A stretch of 64,000 nucleotides of DNA from positions 1-64,000 of the forward strand of contig NZ_JAHUXH010000010.1 in assembly GCF_019219825.1 (NCBI RefSeq). Reading direction: 5' to 3'. This document shows positions 17,329-26,615 of this stretch, piece after piece. The notes beneath the pieces are model-generated. The model did not search any database and was not told the DNA's origin. It worked only from the letters and a program-made list of their open reading frames with translations. This stretch comes from Streptomyces sp. TRM70350 (GTDB taxonomy: Bacteria > Actinomycetota > Actinomycetes > Streptomycetales > Streptomycetaceae). A program made the translations under genes and the position numbers. The first letter of the stretch is position 1, and each line of letters begins with the position of its first letter.

Positions 17329-17984
17329 CGGACGTCTCCCGGAGGCGTCCGTTTCGACGTCACGCTGACCGGCAGGGTCAAGGCGACCCGAACAAGGCCG
17401 ATGTGAAGCGCCCACTGCCGCCTGCACTGGTGGAGTCGCCGGAGTCGCCGAACTGCGCCAGGGGACGACCGGCAGCCCTCTGTGCCACCGCCATGGCCGT
17501 GCTCGGCCCCGCCGCCCTGCGCCGGATGCAGCAGCGCTCCCGAGATGCCCTGCCGAGCAGGCGATGAAGGTTCAGCAGGATGCCGAAGGCGCGGCGACCG
17601 CCGTGGGCGAGGCACTTCAGCGGGCCGCCGACGGGCCGACGAGGACGGCACCGTGGGCGGCCCGGCGCCGCCGACGCCGTGCAGCGGGCGCCGGCGGCCG
17701 CCGAGGCCACTGCGCGGCAGGCCGCGCACGCCCCTCACGGGAGCGGCTCGGTACGAGGCGGGGGCCGACGGAATCACCCGGCGGGTGCGGGCCAAGGTGT
17801 GCGCCCTGGCGCTGCTGGATCAGGCCCGCCACGCGGGACGTGACGTCGTCGGCATTCGGCGACAAGATCCGGATCTTCCGCTTCCCGTCCTGTCGGTGCA
17901 CCTGGGCCGGTGTGTTCTGGCGGCCCGTGCCTGACGTGTTCCGGCAAGGTGAGCGCCCGAGGCCGCACGAGGCATGATCGGTGG
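17329..17984. other. 650-base stretch without a clear gene
   Basis: Several frames are open because of the high GC content, but none keeps consistent codon bias or a recognisable motif. Short alanine/arginine-rich pieces suggest eroded coding sequence. I could not identify the source. Confidence 0.45.
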
Positions 17985-18515
17985 ATGCATGGTGTGGAGG
18001 ACCAGTCGGGCGGTGGGAACGTGGAAGAGCCGACGGAGATCTCGTCGCCGAAGGAGGCCGCGGACAATGCGCTGGTGCTGGCGTTCGGGCGCTTGCAGGG
18101 GGCGGCGAACCGGTTGGAGTACATCCTCGGGCGGTCGCTGGAGCTGGAGTGCGGCATCAGCCATCTGATGTTCGAGGTGCTGCTCATCCTCGGGCGGGCG
18201 GGCGATCCCGGGCTGTCGATGCGGGCCATCGCCCAGGAGCAGGTGCTGACCACAGGCGGGGCGACGCGTCTGGTGGACCGGATGGAGGCGGCCGGGCTGG
18301 TGGAGCGCGCCGAGGATCCCGGTGACAGGCGCGGGCGGCTGGTACGGCTGACCCGGCTCGGGGAGGAGACCACCGTGCGGGCGTCCCGGGTACACGTGGA
18401 GAACATCCGGCGTTACTTCCTGGCGCCGCTGCCACCCGAGGACCGGGAGCGGTTCGCCGAAAACCTGCGGATCCTGAGCCACTCCGCACGGGACGAGCTG
18501 CCCCGCCTGCCCTGA
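17985..18515 (+). CDS. MarR-family regulator
   Basis: About 176 residues from ATG 17985; GTG 18021 is an alternative start. It has ELECGISHLMFEVLLILGR, MRAIAQEQVLTTGGATRLVDRMEAAGLV and the wing DPGDRRGRLVRLT, a canonical MarR core most similar in style to the 13132-13638 protein. It reads toward the DsbA-like gene about 175 bases downstream, and a CTGAC/GTCAG repeat lies between. A hairpin (ACGGC..GCCGT, about 18516-18540) may end its transcript. Confidence 0.9.
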   Translation: MHGVEDQSGGGNVEEPTEISSPKEAADNALVLAFGRLQGAANRLEYILGRSLELECGISHLMFEVLLILGRAGDPGLSMRAIAQEQVLTTGGATRLVDRMEAAGLVERAEDPGDRRGRLVRLTRLGEETTVRASRVHVENIRRYFLAPLPPEDRERFAENLRILSHSARDELPRLP

Positions 18516-18605
18516 ACGGCCCCTGCGGGCTGCGGCCGTGCCGTTTCACCGATGCACTGACAGCAGGATTGCAGGTGTGTGGCTGCCGTCACACCGGCGA
18601 AGAAA

Positions 18606-18623
18606 TATCTGACACGTCAGTTA
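18606..18623. promoter_or_regulatory. Candidate MarR operator upstream of the DsbA/MBL operon
   Basis: The sequence TATCTGACACGTCAGTTA contains CTGAC and GTCAG separated by two bases (18609-18620). It is 70 bases upstream of the DsbA-like start and resembles the half-site TATCTG in the 16052 operator. Confidence 0.5.
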
Positions 18624-18689
18624 CTGTTTCCTCAGACGAACCGCCCGCCCCGCCATGCGGCGGGCGCCACACCTTCACTGGGACCTTCT

Positions 18690-19316
18690 ATGAAGCTCGT
18701 CTACGTCTTCGACGCCTACTGCGGCTGGTCGCACGGATTCTCCGGAACTCTGCGCGAGGTCGTCTCCCGTCATCCCGAACTGCCGGTCGAGGTGGTCTCC
18801 GGCGGCCTGTTCACCGGGCCACGCCGGGTGCCGATCCGCGAGTTCGGCTACGTCCAGGCCGCCAACGCCCAGATCGCCGAGCTGACCGGCGCCGAGTTCG
18901 GCGAGGGCTACGAGCGGCTGATCGCCGACGGATCGTTCGTCATGGACTCCGAGGCCGCCGCGCGCGGCGTCGCCGCCCTGCGCCGGGCGGCCCCCGACCG
19001 CGCGGCGGAACTGGCCGGCGCCCTCCAGCGGGCCTTCTACGTCGACGGCCTCAGCCTCTCCGACCCCGCGACCTACCGGAAGGTCGCCGGGGAGGCCGGT
19101 CTGGACCCCGACGCCGTCGTCGCCTCCTTCGACGCGCCCGAGGCGCACAACGCGGCGGCGGACGACTTCCACCGCTGTGCCGAGCTGGGTGTCACCGGCT
19201 TCCCCACCCTGCTCGCCGTCGACGGTGACCGGGTCGCCGTCCTGGCCCATGGCCACGCCACCGCCGACGAGATCGACCGGCGGCTGGCCGCCCTGACCAC
19301 CGCCCCCACCCACTGA
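18690..19316 (+). CDS. DsbA-family thioredoxin-fold protein
   Basis: The 208-residue protein starts at ATG 18690. It begins KLVYVFDAYCGWSHGFSGTL: the active-site position reads C-G-W-S, with a single cysteine instead of CxxC, as in FrnE/HCCA-isomerase-like relatives. The late cis-proline region GVTGFPTLL is present. No signal peptide is seen, so it is cytoplasmic. It is followed by an MBL-fold gene 26 bases on, forming an operon with SnoaL-like genes; thiol or electrophile stress is a plausible theme. Confidence 0.87.
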   Translation: MKLVYVFDAYCGWSHGFSGTLREVVSRHPELPVEVVSGGLFTGPRRVPIREFGYVQAANAQIAELTGAEFGEGYERLIADGSFVMDSEAAARGVAALRRAAPDRAAELAGALQRAFYVDGLSLSDPATYRKVAGEAGLDPDAVVASFDAPEAHNAAADDFHRCAELGVTGFPTLLAVDGDRVAVLAHGHATADEIDRRLAALTTAPTH

Positions 19317-19342
19317 ATTCCATCTCCTCCGGGAGGCCCCGC

Positions 19343-20149
19343 ATGAGCACCCTCTCCTTCAAGGTCCTCGACCTCGACTTCCCGGCCGGCAGCAAGAACA
19401 AGACCGCCACGCTCGTCACCGGTGAGCAGGAGGCCCTGCTGGTCGACGCCGCCTTCACCCGCGCCGACGGCCACCGCCTCGCCGCCGAGATCCTCGACTC
19501 CGGCAAGAAGCTGACCACCGTCTTCGTCAGCCACGGCGACCCCGACTTCTACTTCGGCGCCGAGGTCCTCGCCGACGCCTTCCCCGACGCCACCTTCGTC
19601 GCCACCCCGCTCGTCATCGAGCACATCCAGCACTCCTACGAGGGCAAGCTCAAGGCGTGGACGGCCCTCGGCCCGAACCTGCCCACCCGCCTGGTCGACC
19701 TCACCCCGCTGACCGGCGACCTCACCCTCGAAGGCCACCGCTTCGAGCTCAAGGGCAGCCCGGCCGGCCTGCCCGACCGCCACTACCTGTGGCAGGCCGG
19801 GCACCGCGCCCTCCTCGGCGGCGTCCTGCTCTTCCAGCAGGAGCACGTCTGGGTCGCCGACACCCCCACCCCCGAGCACCGCTCCGTCTGGATCGACCTG
19901 CTGGACGAGATGGCCTCCCTTCAGCCGGAGCTGGTCGTCCCCGGCCACCGCCTGCCCGGCACGGCGTCCGACCCCACAGCCATCAGCGCCACCCGCGACT
20001 ACCTCGTCGCCTTCGAGGAGGAGCTCGGCAAGGCGGCCGACGGCGCCGCGCTGACCGAGGCGCTCGTCAAGCGCTACCCCGACAACGGCATGCTGATCGC
20101 CGCCCAGATCGGGGCGAAGGCCGCCAAGGGCGAGATGAAGTGGGGCTGA
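19343..20149 (+). CDS. MBL-fold hydrolase-like protein, cytoplasmic
   Basis: The 268-residue protein starts at ATG 19343. It has the metallo-beta-lactamase layout, but the usual HxHxDH is replaced by VSHGDPDFYFGAE, with one aligned histidine and an aspartate. PGHRLPGT supplies the next metal-type histidine, and no signal peptide is present. This form is known in the Vmh-like MBL group. A near copy with a Tat signal lies at 20902-21856. It sits in the operon between the DsbA-like and SnoaL-like genes. Confidence 0.88.
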   Translation: MSTLSFKVLDLDFPAGSKNKTATLVTGEQEALLVDAAFTRADGHRLAAEILDSGKKLTTVFVSHGDPDFYFGAEVLADAFPDATFVATPLVIEHIQHSYEGKLKAWTALGPNLPTRLVDLTPLTGDLTLEGHRFELKGSPAGLPDRHYLWQAGHRALLGGVLLFQQEHVWVADTPTPEHRSVWIDLLDEMASLQPELVVPGHRLPGTASDPTAISATRDYLVAFEEELGKAADGAALTEALVKRYPDNGMLIAAQIGAKAAKGEMKWG

Positions 20150-20154
20150 GTGCC

Positions 20155-20574
20155 ATGACGTACGAGCACACCGCCTTCGCGACCTCCACGGCCCCGGCCG
20201 ACGTCGTGCGCCGCCAGTACCTGGCCTCCGCGGCCGGCGACCTGGAGGCCCTGCGCGCCACCCTCGCCCCCGACGTGGAGTGGACGGAGATGGCAGGCTT
20301 CCCCCTCGCCGGCACCTACCGCACCCCCGACGGGGTCACCTCCCACGTCATGGACCAGCTGGGCAAGGAGTGGGACGGCTGGACCGCGCACGACGACACG
20401 TACGTCGTCGAGGGGGAGAACGTCGTCGTCCTCGCCCGCTACACCGCGACCAACAAGGCCACCGGCAAGCCGATCGACGTACGCGTCGCCCACCACTTCG
20501 TCGTCCGCGGCGGCCTGATCGTCCGCTTCGAGCAGTTCGTCGACACCGCCCTCGTCCGCGACGCCATGACGTAG
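20155..20574 (+). CDS. SnoaL-like/NTF2-fold protein
   Basis: The 139-residue protein starts at ATG 20155, five bases after the MBL stop. RRQYLASAAGDLEALRATLA with PDVEWTEMAGFPLAGTYRTP matches the SnoaL_2/ketosteroid-isomerase-like fold. Such proteins bind small hydrophobic ligands or act as isomerases. Tight spacing shows co-transcription with the MBL gene. Confidence 0.88.
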   Translation: MTYEHTAFATSTAPADVVRRQYLASAAGDLEALRATLAPDVEWTEMAGFPLAGTYRTPDGVTSHVMDQLGKEWDGWTAHDDTYVVEGENVVVLARYTATNKATGKPIDVRVAHHFVVRGGLIVRFEQFVDTALVRDAMT

Positions 20575-20901
20575 TCGAGGCAGCACCTCGCAGGCGAACT
20601 CACACAATTCCGGGAAGCCGGTGAAGGCCACCGTCGGCAAGGCACCGTCTTCCTCGGAAGCGCGCCCGCGCGTCGCCGGAATCACTCCCCGGCGCCTTCC
20701 TGGTCCTGCGACGGAGGCAGCCGGGGCCGACCGTCGTCGTGCGATGAACGTCGCCACCGCGATCGTCCACGCCCTCCGGACGTAGGCGCACCCGGAGGCG
20801 CTGGTGGCCGTACCGCGCACCAGCACCACCGCGAAAACACGAGAGGCCGACACGCGGCACCTTCTCGCGCGTGCCCTCACACCCGCCATCAACAGGGAGC
20901 A
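20575..20901. other. Spacer without a convincing gene
   Basis: These 327 bases hold open frames on both strands, but no reliable start, codon bias or motif. They form the leader of the Tat-MBL gene. Confidence 0.45.
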
Positions 20902-21856
20902 ATGGACATGTCCATGATCAGACGGCACTTCCTCGCGGCAGGCTCGCTCACGGCCGCGGGGATCGGCCTGGGCCTCACCTCGGCCAGCGCGTCGGCCACC
21001 CCGCTCGCCGACGGACACGGAGCAGGACATCACGAGGAAAGGCATCCCCCGGGCAAGCTCGACTTCAAGGTCCTCGACCTGGACTTCCCGGTCGGCAGCA
21101 AGAACAAGACGGCCACTCTGGTCACGGGTGAGCGTGAGGCGCTGCTGGTCGACACCGGGTTCACCCGGGCCGACGGGTACCGGCTGGTGGCCGAGGTGCT
21201 GGACTCGGGCAAGAAGCTGACCACCGTGTTCATCAGCGCCGGCGATCCTGACTACTACTTCGGCGCCGAGGCCCTGGCCGAACGCCTTCCCCGACGCCAG
21301 GTTCGTCGCCACCCGGCCGGTCATCAAGCACATGCGGCGCACCTTTGAGAGCAAGCTCAAGACGTGGGCCGACCTCGGGGCCAACCTGCCCACCCGTCTG
21401 GTGGAGATCAAGCCTCTGACCCGTGGTCTCGCCCTGGAAGGGCACCGCTTCGAGCTCAAGGGCGGATCGGCCCTGCTGCCGGACCGCCACTACCTGTGGC
21501 AGCCGGAGCAGCGTGCCATCCTCGGCGGGGTGCTGCTGTTCCAGAAGCAGCATGTGTGGGTCGCGGACACCCCGACCCCGGAGATCCGTGCTGCCTGGGT
21601 CAAGCTGCTGGACGAGATGGCCGCCCTCGACCCGCAGCTGGTCGTGCCCGGTCACCGCCTGCCCGGCACTCCCGCGGACTCCTCCGCCATCACCGCCACC
21701 CGCGAGTACCTGCTCACCTTCGAGGAGGAACTGGCCAAGGCCGCCGACGGCGCCGCGCTGACCGCGGCGCTCGTCAAGCGCTACCCGGACTACGGCATGG
21801 TCATCGCCGCCGAGATCGGCGCGAAGGTCGCCATGGGCGAGATGACCTGGGAGTGA
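20902..21856 (+). pseudogene. Tat-exported MBL-fold paralogue with a one-base frameshift
   Basis: The N-terminus (MIRRHFLAAGSLTAAGIGLG) is a twin-arginine signal; GGGAG precedes the start, and ATG 20902 or 20908 may be used. The body is closely similar to the 19343-20149 protein: VLDLDFPVGSKNKTATLVTG, then ISAGDPDYYFGAE. At about 21281 an extra A (GCCGAACGCC, where the paralogue has GCCGACGCC) shifts the frame. The rest continues from 21332 in another frame with KLKTWADLGANLPTRLVEIK to MGEMTWE. Either a true pseudogene or a sequencing error explains it. Confidence 0.85.
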
Positions 21857-21911
21857 CGCCCTGGGGGTGACGACGGCGAAGTACCGGAACGCCGGCTTCG
21901 CGATTCGCCCT

Positions 21912-21940
21912 CGGCCGACGTCGTCAGGAGGCGTCGGCCG
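21912..21940. terminator. Strong hairpin between convergent genes
   Basis: CGGCCGACG (21912-21920) pairs perfectly with CGTCGGCCG (21932-21940) across an 11-base loop. It lies downstream of the MBL paralogue and of the opposite NCS1 gene, so it can serve both directions. Confidence 0.6.
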
Positions 21941-21985
21941 GGGACGGCACGCCGAAGAGTCTCCAGGGGGCCAACTCCAGAGGAA

Positions 21986-22019
21986 GGCGCCTGAAAGGCA
22001 TCGGCCCAGCTCAGGCGCC
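21986..22019. terminator. Second hairpin between convergent genes
   Basis: GGCGCCTGA (21986-21994) pairs with TCAGGCGCC (22011-22019). It is 29 bases beyond the NCS1 stop and probably terminates that transcript. Confidence 0.55.
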
Positions 22020-22047
22020 CTACCCGGGATGCCGGAAAACCCGGCTC

Positions 22048-23568
22048 CTATGCCTGCGTCGCCTCCGAAGCTTCCGTTGCCGCAGTCCTCGCGGTGAGCC
22101 GGCTCCTGCCCCCGCTCAGCGCGAAGTAGAGCACTCCGGCCACGGCGACGCCGATGAACCAGGAGTACGGACCCAGCTTCGCCCCGTATCCGGGCGGGCC
22201 GTAGACGGGAAGGATGCTGGAGAAGACGGAGCCCACCGCGATGGCCGCGAACGCCCGGATGTTCCAGCCGCCCTTGAAGCGGAACTCCCCGTGCTCCTCG
22301 TACAACGCGGGCACGTTCAGCTGGGTCTTCCTGATGAGGTAGTAGTCGACGACGATCACGCCGAAGAGAGGGCCCATAGTCGAGCCGACGGCGTTGACGA
22401 AGCTGGGGGCGTTGTCCCAGGGGTGAAGCGGGTAGAGCAGCAGCGCGATGACGGCGGCGATGAGGCCACCCCGCCGGAAGGTCACGTACTTCGGGGCCAG
22501 GTTGGCGAAGTCGAAGGCGGGGCTGACGAAGTTGGCGACGACGTTGATGCCCAGGGTCGCTACGGCGAAGGTCAGGGCGGCGAGCAGGACGAGGAACGCG
22601 CTGTCGAACTTCGCGGAGATGTTGGCCGGTTCGAGGATGACCTCCCCGTACACCTTGCTGGCGGCGGCCGTGGTGATGGCCGCGACGAGGGAGAAGAGGA
22701 TCAGGTTGACGGGCAGGCCCCAGATGTTGCCCTTCTTCAGGGTCTTCTCGTCGGGCGTGAAGCGTGCGAAGTCGCCGAAGTTGAGGAAGAGGGCCGCGAA
22801 GTAGGTCACCCAGGTGGCGGCGATCGCGGCGATCGCGGCGACTGAGCCGGGGCTGACGTCGAGCCCGGTGGCGCTCTTGGCGAGCGCGGCCAGGTCGCCG
22901 CTCGGCATGTCGACGGACAGGGACAGCGCCCCGGCCTTCACGGACAGAGCGATCGCCAGGATCAGCATCATCAGCCAGACCGCCGGGCCAGCGAAGTCCT
23001 GGAAACGGCGGACCGTTTCCATCCCCTTGCTGATGATGAGCAGTTGGGCGGCCCAGACGCCGAGGTAGCAGAGCACTTCGAGGCCGCTGTGGTCGAAGAC
23101 GTGGGTGGTCTCGTGCAGGTGCTTCGGACCGTCGTAGCGGACGAGGAAGGCGACGATGGCGCCGGCCGCCGCGCTGGTCTGGGCGCCGTACCAGAAGGTG
23201 GCGACCACGGCCCGCACGAGAGCCGGGACGTTGGCGCCGAAGGTGCCGAACGAGGCACGGGCGAGGACCGGGTAGGGGACGCCTGTCTTGACGCCCGCCT
23301 TGCCGATGAGGGTCATCAGCCAGTAGATGACCAGCGAACCGACACCGATGCCGATGAGGAACTTGAAGGTGTTTCCGGCGACGAGGAACAGGCTGGCGGC
23401 CAGGAAGTAGCCGTACAGACTGTGCACGTCCGAGGTCCAGACGTTGAAGATGCTGAAGGCGCCCCACTTGCGCTCGGTGGCCGGGGCGAGGTCCGCGTTG
23501 TAGAGCCGCGGGGAGTATTCCGGTGGTACGGCGACTCTGTCCGCGCCCGCGCTGTCCGTGGCCGTCAT
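22048..23568 (-). CDS. NCS1-family nucleobase/hydantoin/allantoin permease
   Basis: The 506-residue protein starts at ATG 23566-23568 behind AAGGAGC. Sequence marks of NCS1 are the N-terminal RLYNADLAPATERKWGAFSIFNVWTSDVHS, the substrate region GVPYPVLARASFGTFGANVPALVRA, TWVTYFAALFLNFGDFARF, and about 12 hydrophobic helices. It imports a purine, pyrimidine, hydantoin or allantoin with a cation. It lies alone, 31 kb from the allantoin genes at 54-57 kb, so a link to that pathway is only inferred. Confidence 0.9.
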   Translation of the reverse strand: MTATDSAGADRVAVPPEYSPRLYNADLAPATERKWGAFSIFNVWTSDVHSLYGYFLAASLFLVAGNTFKFLIGIGVGSLVIYWLMTLIGKAGVKTGVPYPVLARASFGTFGANVPALVRAVVATFWYGAQTSAAAGAIVAFLVRYDGPKHLHETTHVFDHSGLEVLCYLGVWAAQLLIISKGMETVRRFQDFAGPAVWLMMLILAIALSVKAGALSLSVDMPSGDLAALAKSATGLDVSPGSVAAIAAIAATWVTYFAALFLNFGDFARFTPDEKTLKKGNIWGLPVNLILFSLVAAITTAAASKVYGEVILEPANISAKFDSAFLVLLAALTFAVATLGINVVANFVSPAFDFANLAPKYVTFRRGGLIAAVIALLLYPLHPWDNAPSFVNAVGSTMGPLFGVIVVDYYLIRKTQLNVPALYEEHGEFRFKGGWNIRAFAAIAVGSVFSSILPVYGPPGYGAKLGPYSWFIGVAVAGVLYFALSGGRSRLTARTAATEASEATQA

Positions 23569-24427
23569 GTCGTGCTCCTTCTTGCTGTACCCCATCCCCT
23601 GCCGGCAGCGCGCCGGATGGTTGGTGCGTCAGACAAAGGCCCTGACGTTGCACAGGAATGCCGGGCGCGTAACCGACTCGTTAACGGAAAATCTCTTCCA
23701 TTTCCGGATGGGGTCGTCGATTGATCCAGGACTGTGGAGCGGTTGGATCACAGGCGAGGCGGAGTCCCGCGGAACAGTCGGCTGGTCACGAGGGCCCGCG
23801 CCGTGGTGCGCGGCCCTTGTGTCCTCATGCCCTCCGCGTGCCCGATCTTCTTGTACTCGGGGGCCCTGGGGTTTCACGTTGGAGCGGGTGACGAGAACCG
23901 AACTCGCGCTCTCAGCCTGGGAAGCTACGGCCAGATGCGCCGGGTGCCCGGGCGTTGAAGGTGGTGGACGCGGCCCGGGTCCGCGAGACGGTCCTGCCCC
24001 TTCTCGTCCTGGCCGGCGGCCCACCGCGATGGGTGTCTTCGTCGCGGACCAGGGCGTAGCCCGGCTCGTCGCGGTGGGCCGGACCAAGTGGTAGTGGGAC
24101 ATATTGGCCCGGCTCTTACCGTCGTGGCCTTCGCAGGTCTCCCGCACGGTCGTCGCTCCGTGCTCGCCGCTGTCCTGCCCGGCTCCTGATCCGACGCGGC
24201 GAGTCTCGTCGGCGCCGCGTGAGGGACGGGCCAATGGGAATGGTTGGTGGACGCACCTGCACGCGGTTGTTCCGCCATCCTTCTCGCCATAGCCGTTTGC
24301 TACGGCCGCATTCGCGAGGATCCTCCACCGGTCGCCTCGGCCGGACCATACCGTTGGACGCGCTCGGTGAAATGCACGCGGAACAGCTCCGTGTGCGCAC
24401 CTTCTTCCTTCCCTGGAGTGATTCTCC
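23569..24427. other. Gene-free stretch carrying a tRNA fragment
   Basis: Apart from the NCS1 leader and the tRNA-Gly 3' fragment (23880-23925), I find no gene. Long open frames here lack codon bias. Confidence 0.45.
23880..23925 (-). repeat. 3' half of tRNA-Gly(CCC): possible fossil attachment site
   Basis: The complement reads AGCTTCCCAGGCTGAGAGC, then a T-arm (GCGAGTTCGGTTCTCGT) and the acceptor end CACCCGCTCCA. This is the anticodon arm, variable region, T-arm and CCA end of an actinobacterial tRNA-Gly with anticodon CCC. The 5' half (acceptor, D-arm) is absent upstream. A 3' tRNA piece is what integration and later decay of a tRNA-targeting element leaves. Confidence 0.7.
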
Positions 24428-25015
24428 GTGTCTCCCGACGCCGCAGGCATCCACCTGGCCGCCCAGGTACCGGAGCCTGCCGCCGCCCTGCGTGTCATGG
24501 CGGTGCCGCCGCGTACTCCCGGCCCCGGTGAGGTCCGCATCGATGTCACGGCGACGGGAATCTGCGTGGCCGACGGTGCGGCTGTGGCGGCGCGGGAACC
24601 CGCGGCGGGGTTTTCCGATCACCCCGGGCCACGAGGTCGCCGGCGTGATCGCCGACGTCGGAGCTCAGGTGTCCGGATGACAGCGGGGTGAGCGGGTGGC
24701 CGTCGGCTGGTTCGGCGGCAGCTGCGGACACTGCACCGCCTGCCGTTCGTGCGATGTCGTGCATTGCCCGGATCGCCGGGTGCCGGGCCTGTCGTATCCC
24801 GGCGGCTGGGCGACCACGATCACCGTGCCGGCCGCTGCCCTGGCTCGGATCCCGGGCGAGTTGACGGCGGCCGAGGCAGCGCCGTTCGGCTGTGCCGGGG
24901 TCACCGCCTTCAACGCACTGCGGTACGGCGGCGCGGAGCCCGGCGACCGGGTCGCCGTGGTCGGCATCGGTGGGCTGGGACCCGTGCCCTGGTGCGTGGC
25001 GCGTGAGGCTCGCAC
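24428..25015 (+). pseudogene. Zinc alcohol dehydrogenase remnant
   Basis: The N-terminal GroES-like part (PGPGEVRIDVTATGICVADGAA) starts near 24428. The frame shifts by one at about 24615, where GFPITPGHEVAGVIADVGAQ continues in another frame. A TGA at 24678-24680 interrupts the normally GWQRGERVAVGW segment. The structural zinc region (GGSCGHCTACRSCDVVHCPD) and cofactor motif GIGGLGP follow, but the gene ends near 25005 without the rest of the Rossmann fold. It has three lesions and is a clear pseudogene. Confidence 0.85.
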
Positions 25016-25243
25016 CAGCGCCCTCCAGCCGGCCTCGGCTTCATTCCCCCACCTCGCCGGACCGCCACGTCGTGCCGATCCCGGTCACCGGCCTCCGCGG
25101 CCATCCGTGGGGAAGTCCGCTTCCCTGACGGTCTTTCCGCGATGCGCCGGGTACAGCGAGGAGGCAGGGAAAAGAATGCAACTGCCGTCACGCGACCCGT
25201 CCCTGTCCGTCGAATCGGGGCCGCGCATACACGGAGGACTCCC

Positions 25244-25663
25244 ATGGCTCAACAGGTACGCGAGATCATGACCACCGACCTGGTGACCGTCGACCCGCAG
25301 ACCCCGGTGAGGGATGTGGCCCGGCGAATGCGGGACGGAGACATCGGCGACGTCCTGGTCGTTGAAGGAGACCGGCTTCGGGGTCTCGTGACCGACCGCG
25401 ACATCGTGGTGCGGCTCCTGGCCGACACGGAGGATCTCACCGGCAAGGCCGTGCGAGACGCCTGCAGCACGGAACTGGTCACCATCTCCCCCGACGACGA
25501 CGTCGACCAGGCGGTGCGGCTGATGCGGGAACGGGCCGTTCGCCGCCTGCCCGTGGTGGAGGGCGGCCGCCCCGTGGGCATCGTCTCGCTGGGTGACCTG
25601 GCCGTGGAGCAGGATCCGGACTCAGCCCTCGGCAACATCAGCGCCGCCAGCCCCAACGATTAG
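25244..25663 (+). CDS. CBS-pair domain protein
   Basis: The 139-residue protein starts at ATG 25244 behind GGAGG. It has two CBS motifs: IMTTDLVTVDPQTPVRDVARRM with GLVTDRDIVVRLL, and LVTISPDDDVDQAVRLMRE with RRLPVVEGGRPVGIVSLGDL. It probably senses adenine nucleotides. Neighbouring stress-type genes suggest a general stress or dormancy role. Confidence 0.92.
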   Translation: MAQQVREIMTTDLVTVDPQTPVRDVARRMRDGDIGDVLVVEGDRLRGLVTDRDIVVRLLADTEDLTGKAVRDACSTELVTISPDDDVDQAVRLMRERAVRRLPVVEGGRPVGIVSLGDLAVEQDPDSALGNISAASPND

Positions 25664-25815
25664 ACGCGACACACAGGGACGAGGCATGGTGGGCCAGCGG
25701 TTCAAGGCGACACGCGCGTGTGCGGCGTCGATTCCCCGGTGGCGGCGGTGCCGGCAGGGAGCCGTGGACACGTGCGACTCGACACGCTTCATCGGGCCAC
25801 TCGGCAGGGCACAGC

Positions 25816-26598
25816 ATGACCGACAGCGGTGGCCCGTCCTTCCCTGAGCGGACCGTGACGACATATCACGACGGCGTGATGGGACGGATGCGCAGCCGGT
25901 CTGTCGGTCGGCCACGCTCCGGTGTACCGGAAGTCGTCCTGGTTCAGGGCATGGCGGTGTCCGACTACCTCCTGCCCGGACTGGGCGCGTTCGGCCAGTG
26001 GACCTGGGCCCACCTGGTCGAGCTGCCGGGATTCGCCGGCAGCGGGGATCCGCCGCACGAGCTGGATGTGCCGGAGTTCGGTCGCTGCGTCGCCGACTGG
26101 CTGTCCGCACAGGAACTCGGGCCCGTCGTCCTCGTCGGCCACTCCAGCGGAACGCAGGTCGCCGCCCGGGCCGCCCTGTGGCACCGTGACGTGGTCGCCG
26201 TGGTGCTGGCCAGTCCGACCGTCGACCCGGTGGCACGCGGATGGGTGCGTCTGCTGATCCGCTGGCGGCTGGACTCACGGCGCGAGCCGGAAGGACTGAG
26301 CGACTCGCACCGCCCGGAGTGGCGCCGGGCAGGCATGCGCCGGCTGGTGCACACGGTCCACGTCCACCTCAAGGACGCGCTCGAGGATTCGGTCGCCCAG
26401 CTCGGCGTGCCGCTGCTGGTGATTCGGGGCCGTGACGACCGGATCGGTACCGCACGCTGGGGCCGTCGCCTGACCCGACTGGTGCCGGAGGGCGCGTGCA
26501 TCGAGGTACCAGGCGCACACACCTTCCCCTGGCTCGACCCCCAGGCATGGTCCGACCCGGTGCGGCGACTCGCGGCCCGAGTCGGGCCGCCCCAGTGA
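25816..26598 (+). CDS. Alpha/beta-fold hydrolase
   Basis: The 260-residue protein starts at ATG 25816. The nucleophile elbow is GHSSGT, the late acid region is VIRGRDDRIG and the histidine is in PGAHTFPW, giving the Ser-Asp-His triad. VLVQGMAVSDYLLPGL replaces the usual HG oxyanion loop. There is no signal peptide. It is followed by a convergent decayed gene. Confidence 0.88.
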   Translation: MTDSGGPSFPERTVTTYHDGVMGRMRSRSVGRPRSGVPEVVLVQGMAVSDYLLPGLGAFGQWTWAHLVELPGFAGSGDPPHELDVPEFGRCVADWLSAQELGPVVLVGHSSGTQVAARAALWHRDVVAVVLASPTVDPVARGWVRLLIRWRLDSRREPEGLSDSHRPEWRRAGMRRLVHTVHVHLKDALEDSVAQLGVPLLVIRGRDDRIGTARWGRRLTRLVPEGACIEVPGAHTFPWLDPQAWSDPVRRLAARVGPPQ

Positions 26599-26615
26599 AG
26601 GTCAGCCGGGTGGGC

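Noticed and set aside
17256..17795. Arginine/proline-rich frame behind the epimerase-like gene
   Set aside because: Runs against the coding strand of a real gene and looks like noncoding GC-rich translation.
23629..24549. 306-residue minus-strand frame
   Set aside because: Crosses the tRNA fragment and the adh pseudogene, with no motif or codon bias.
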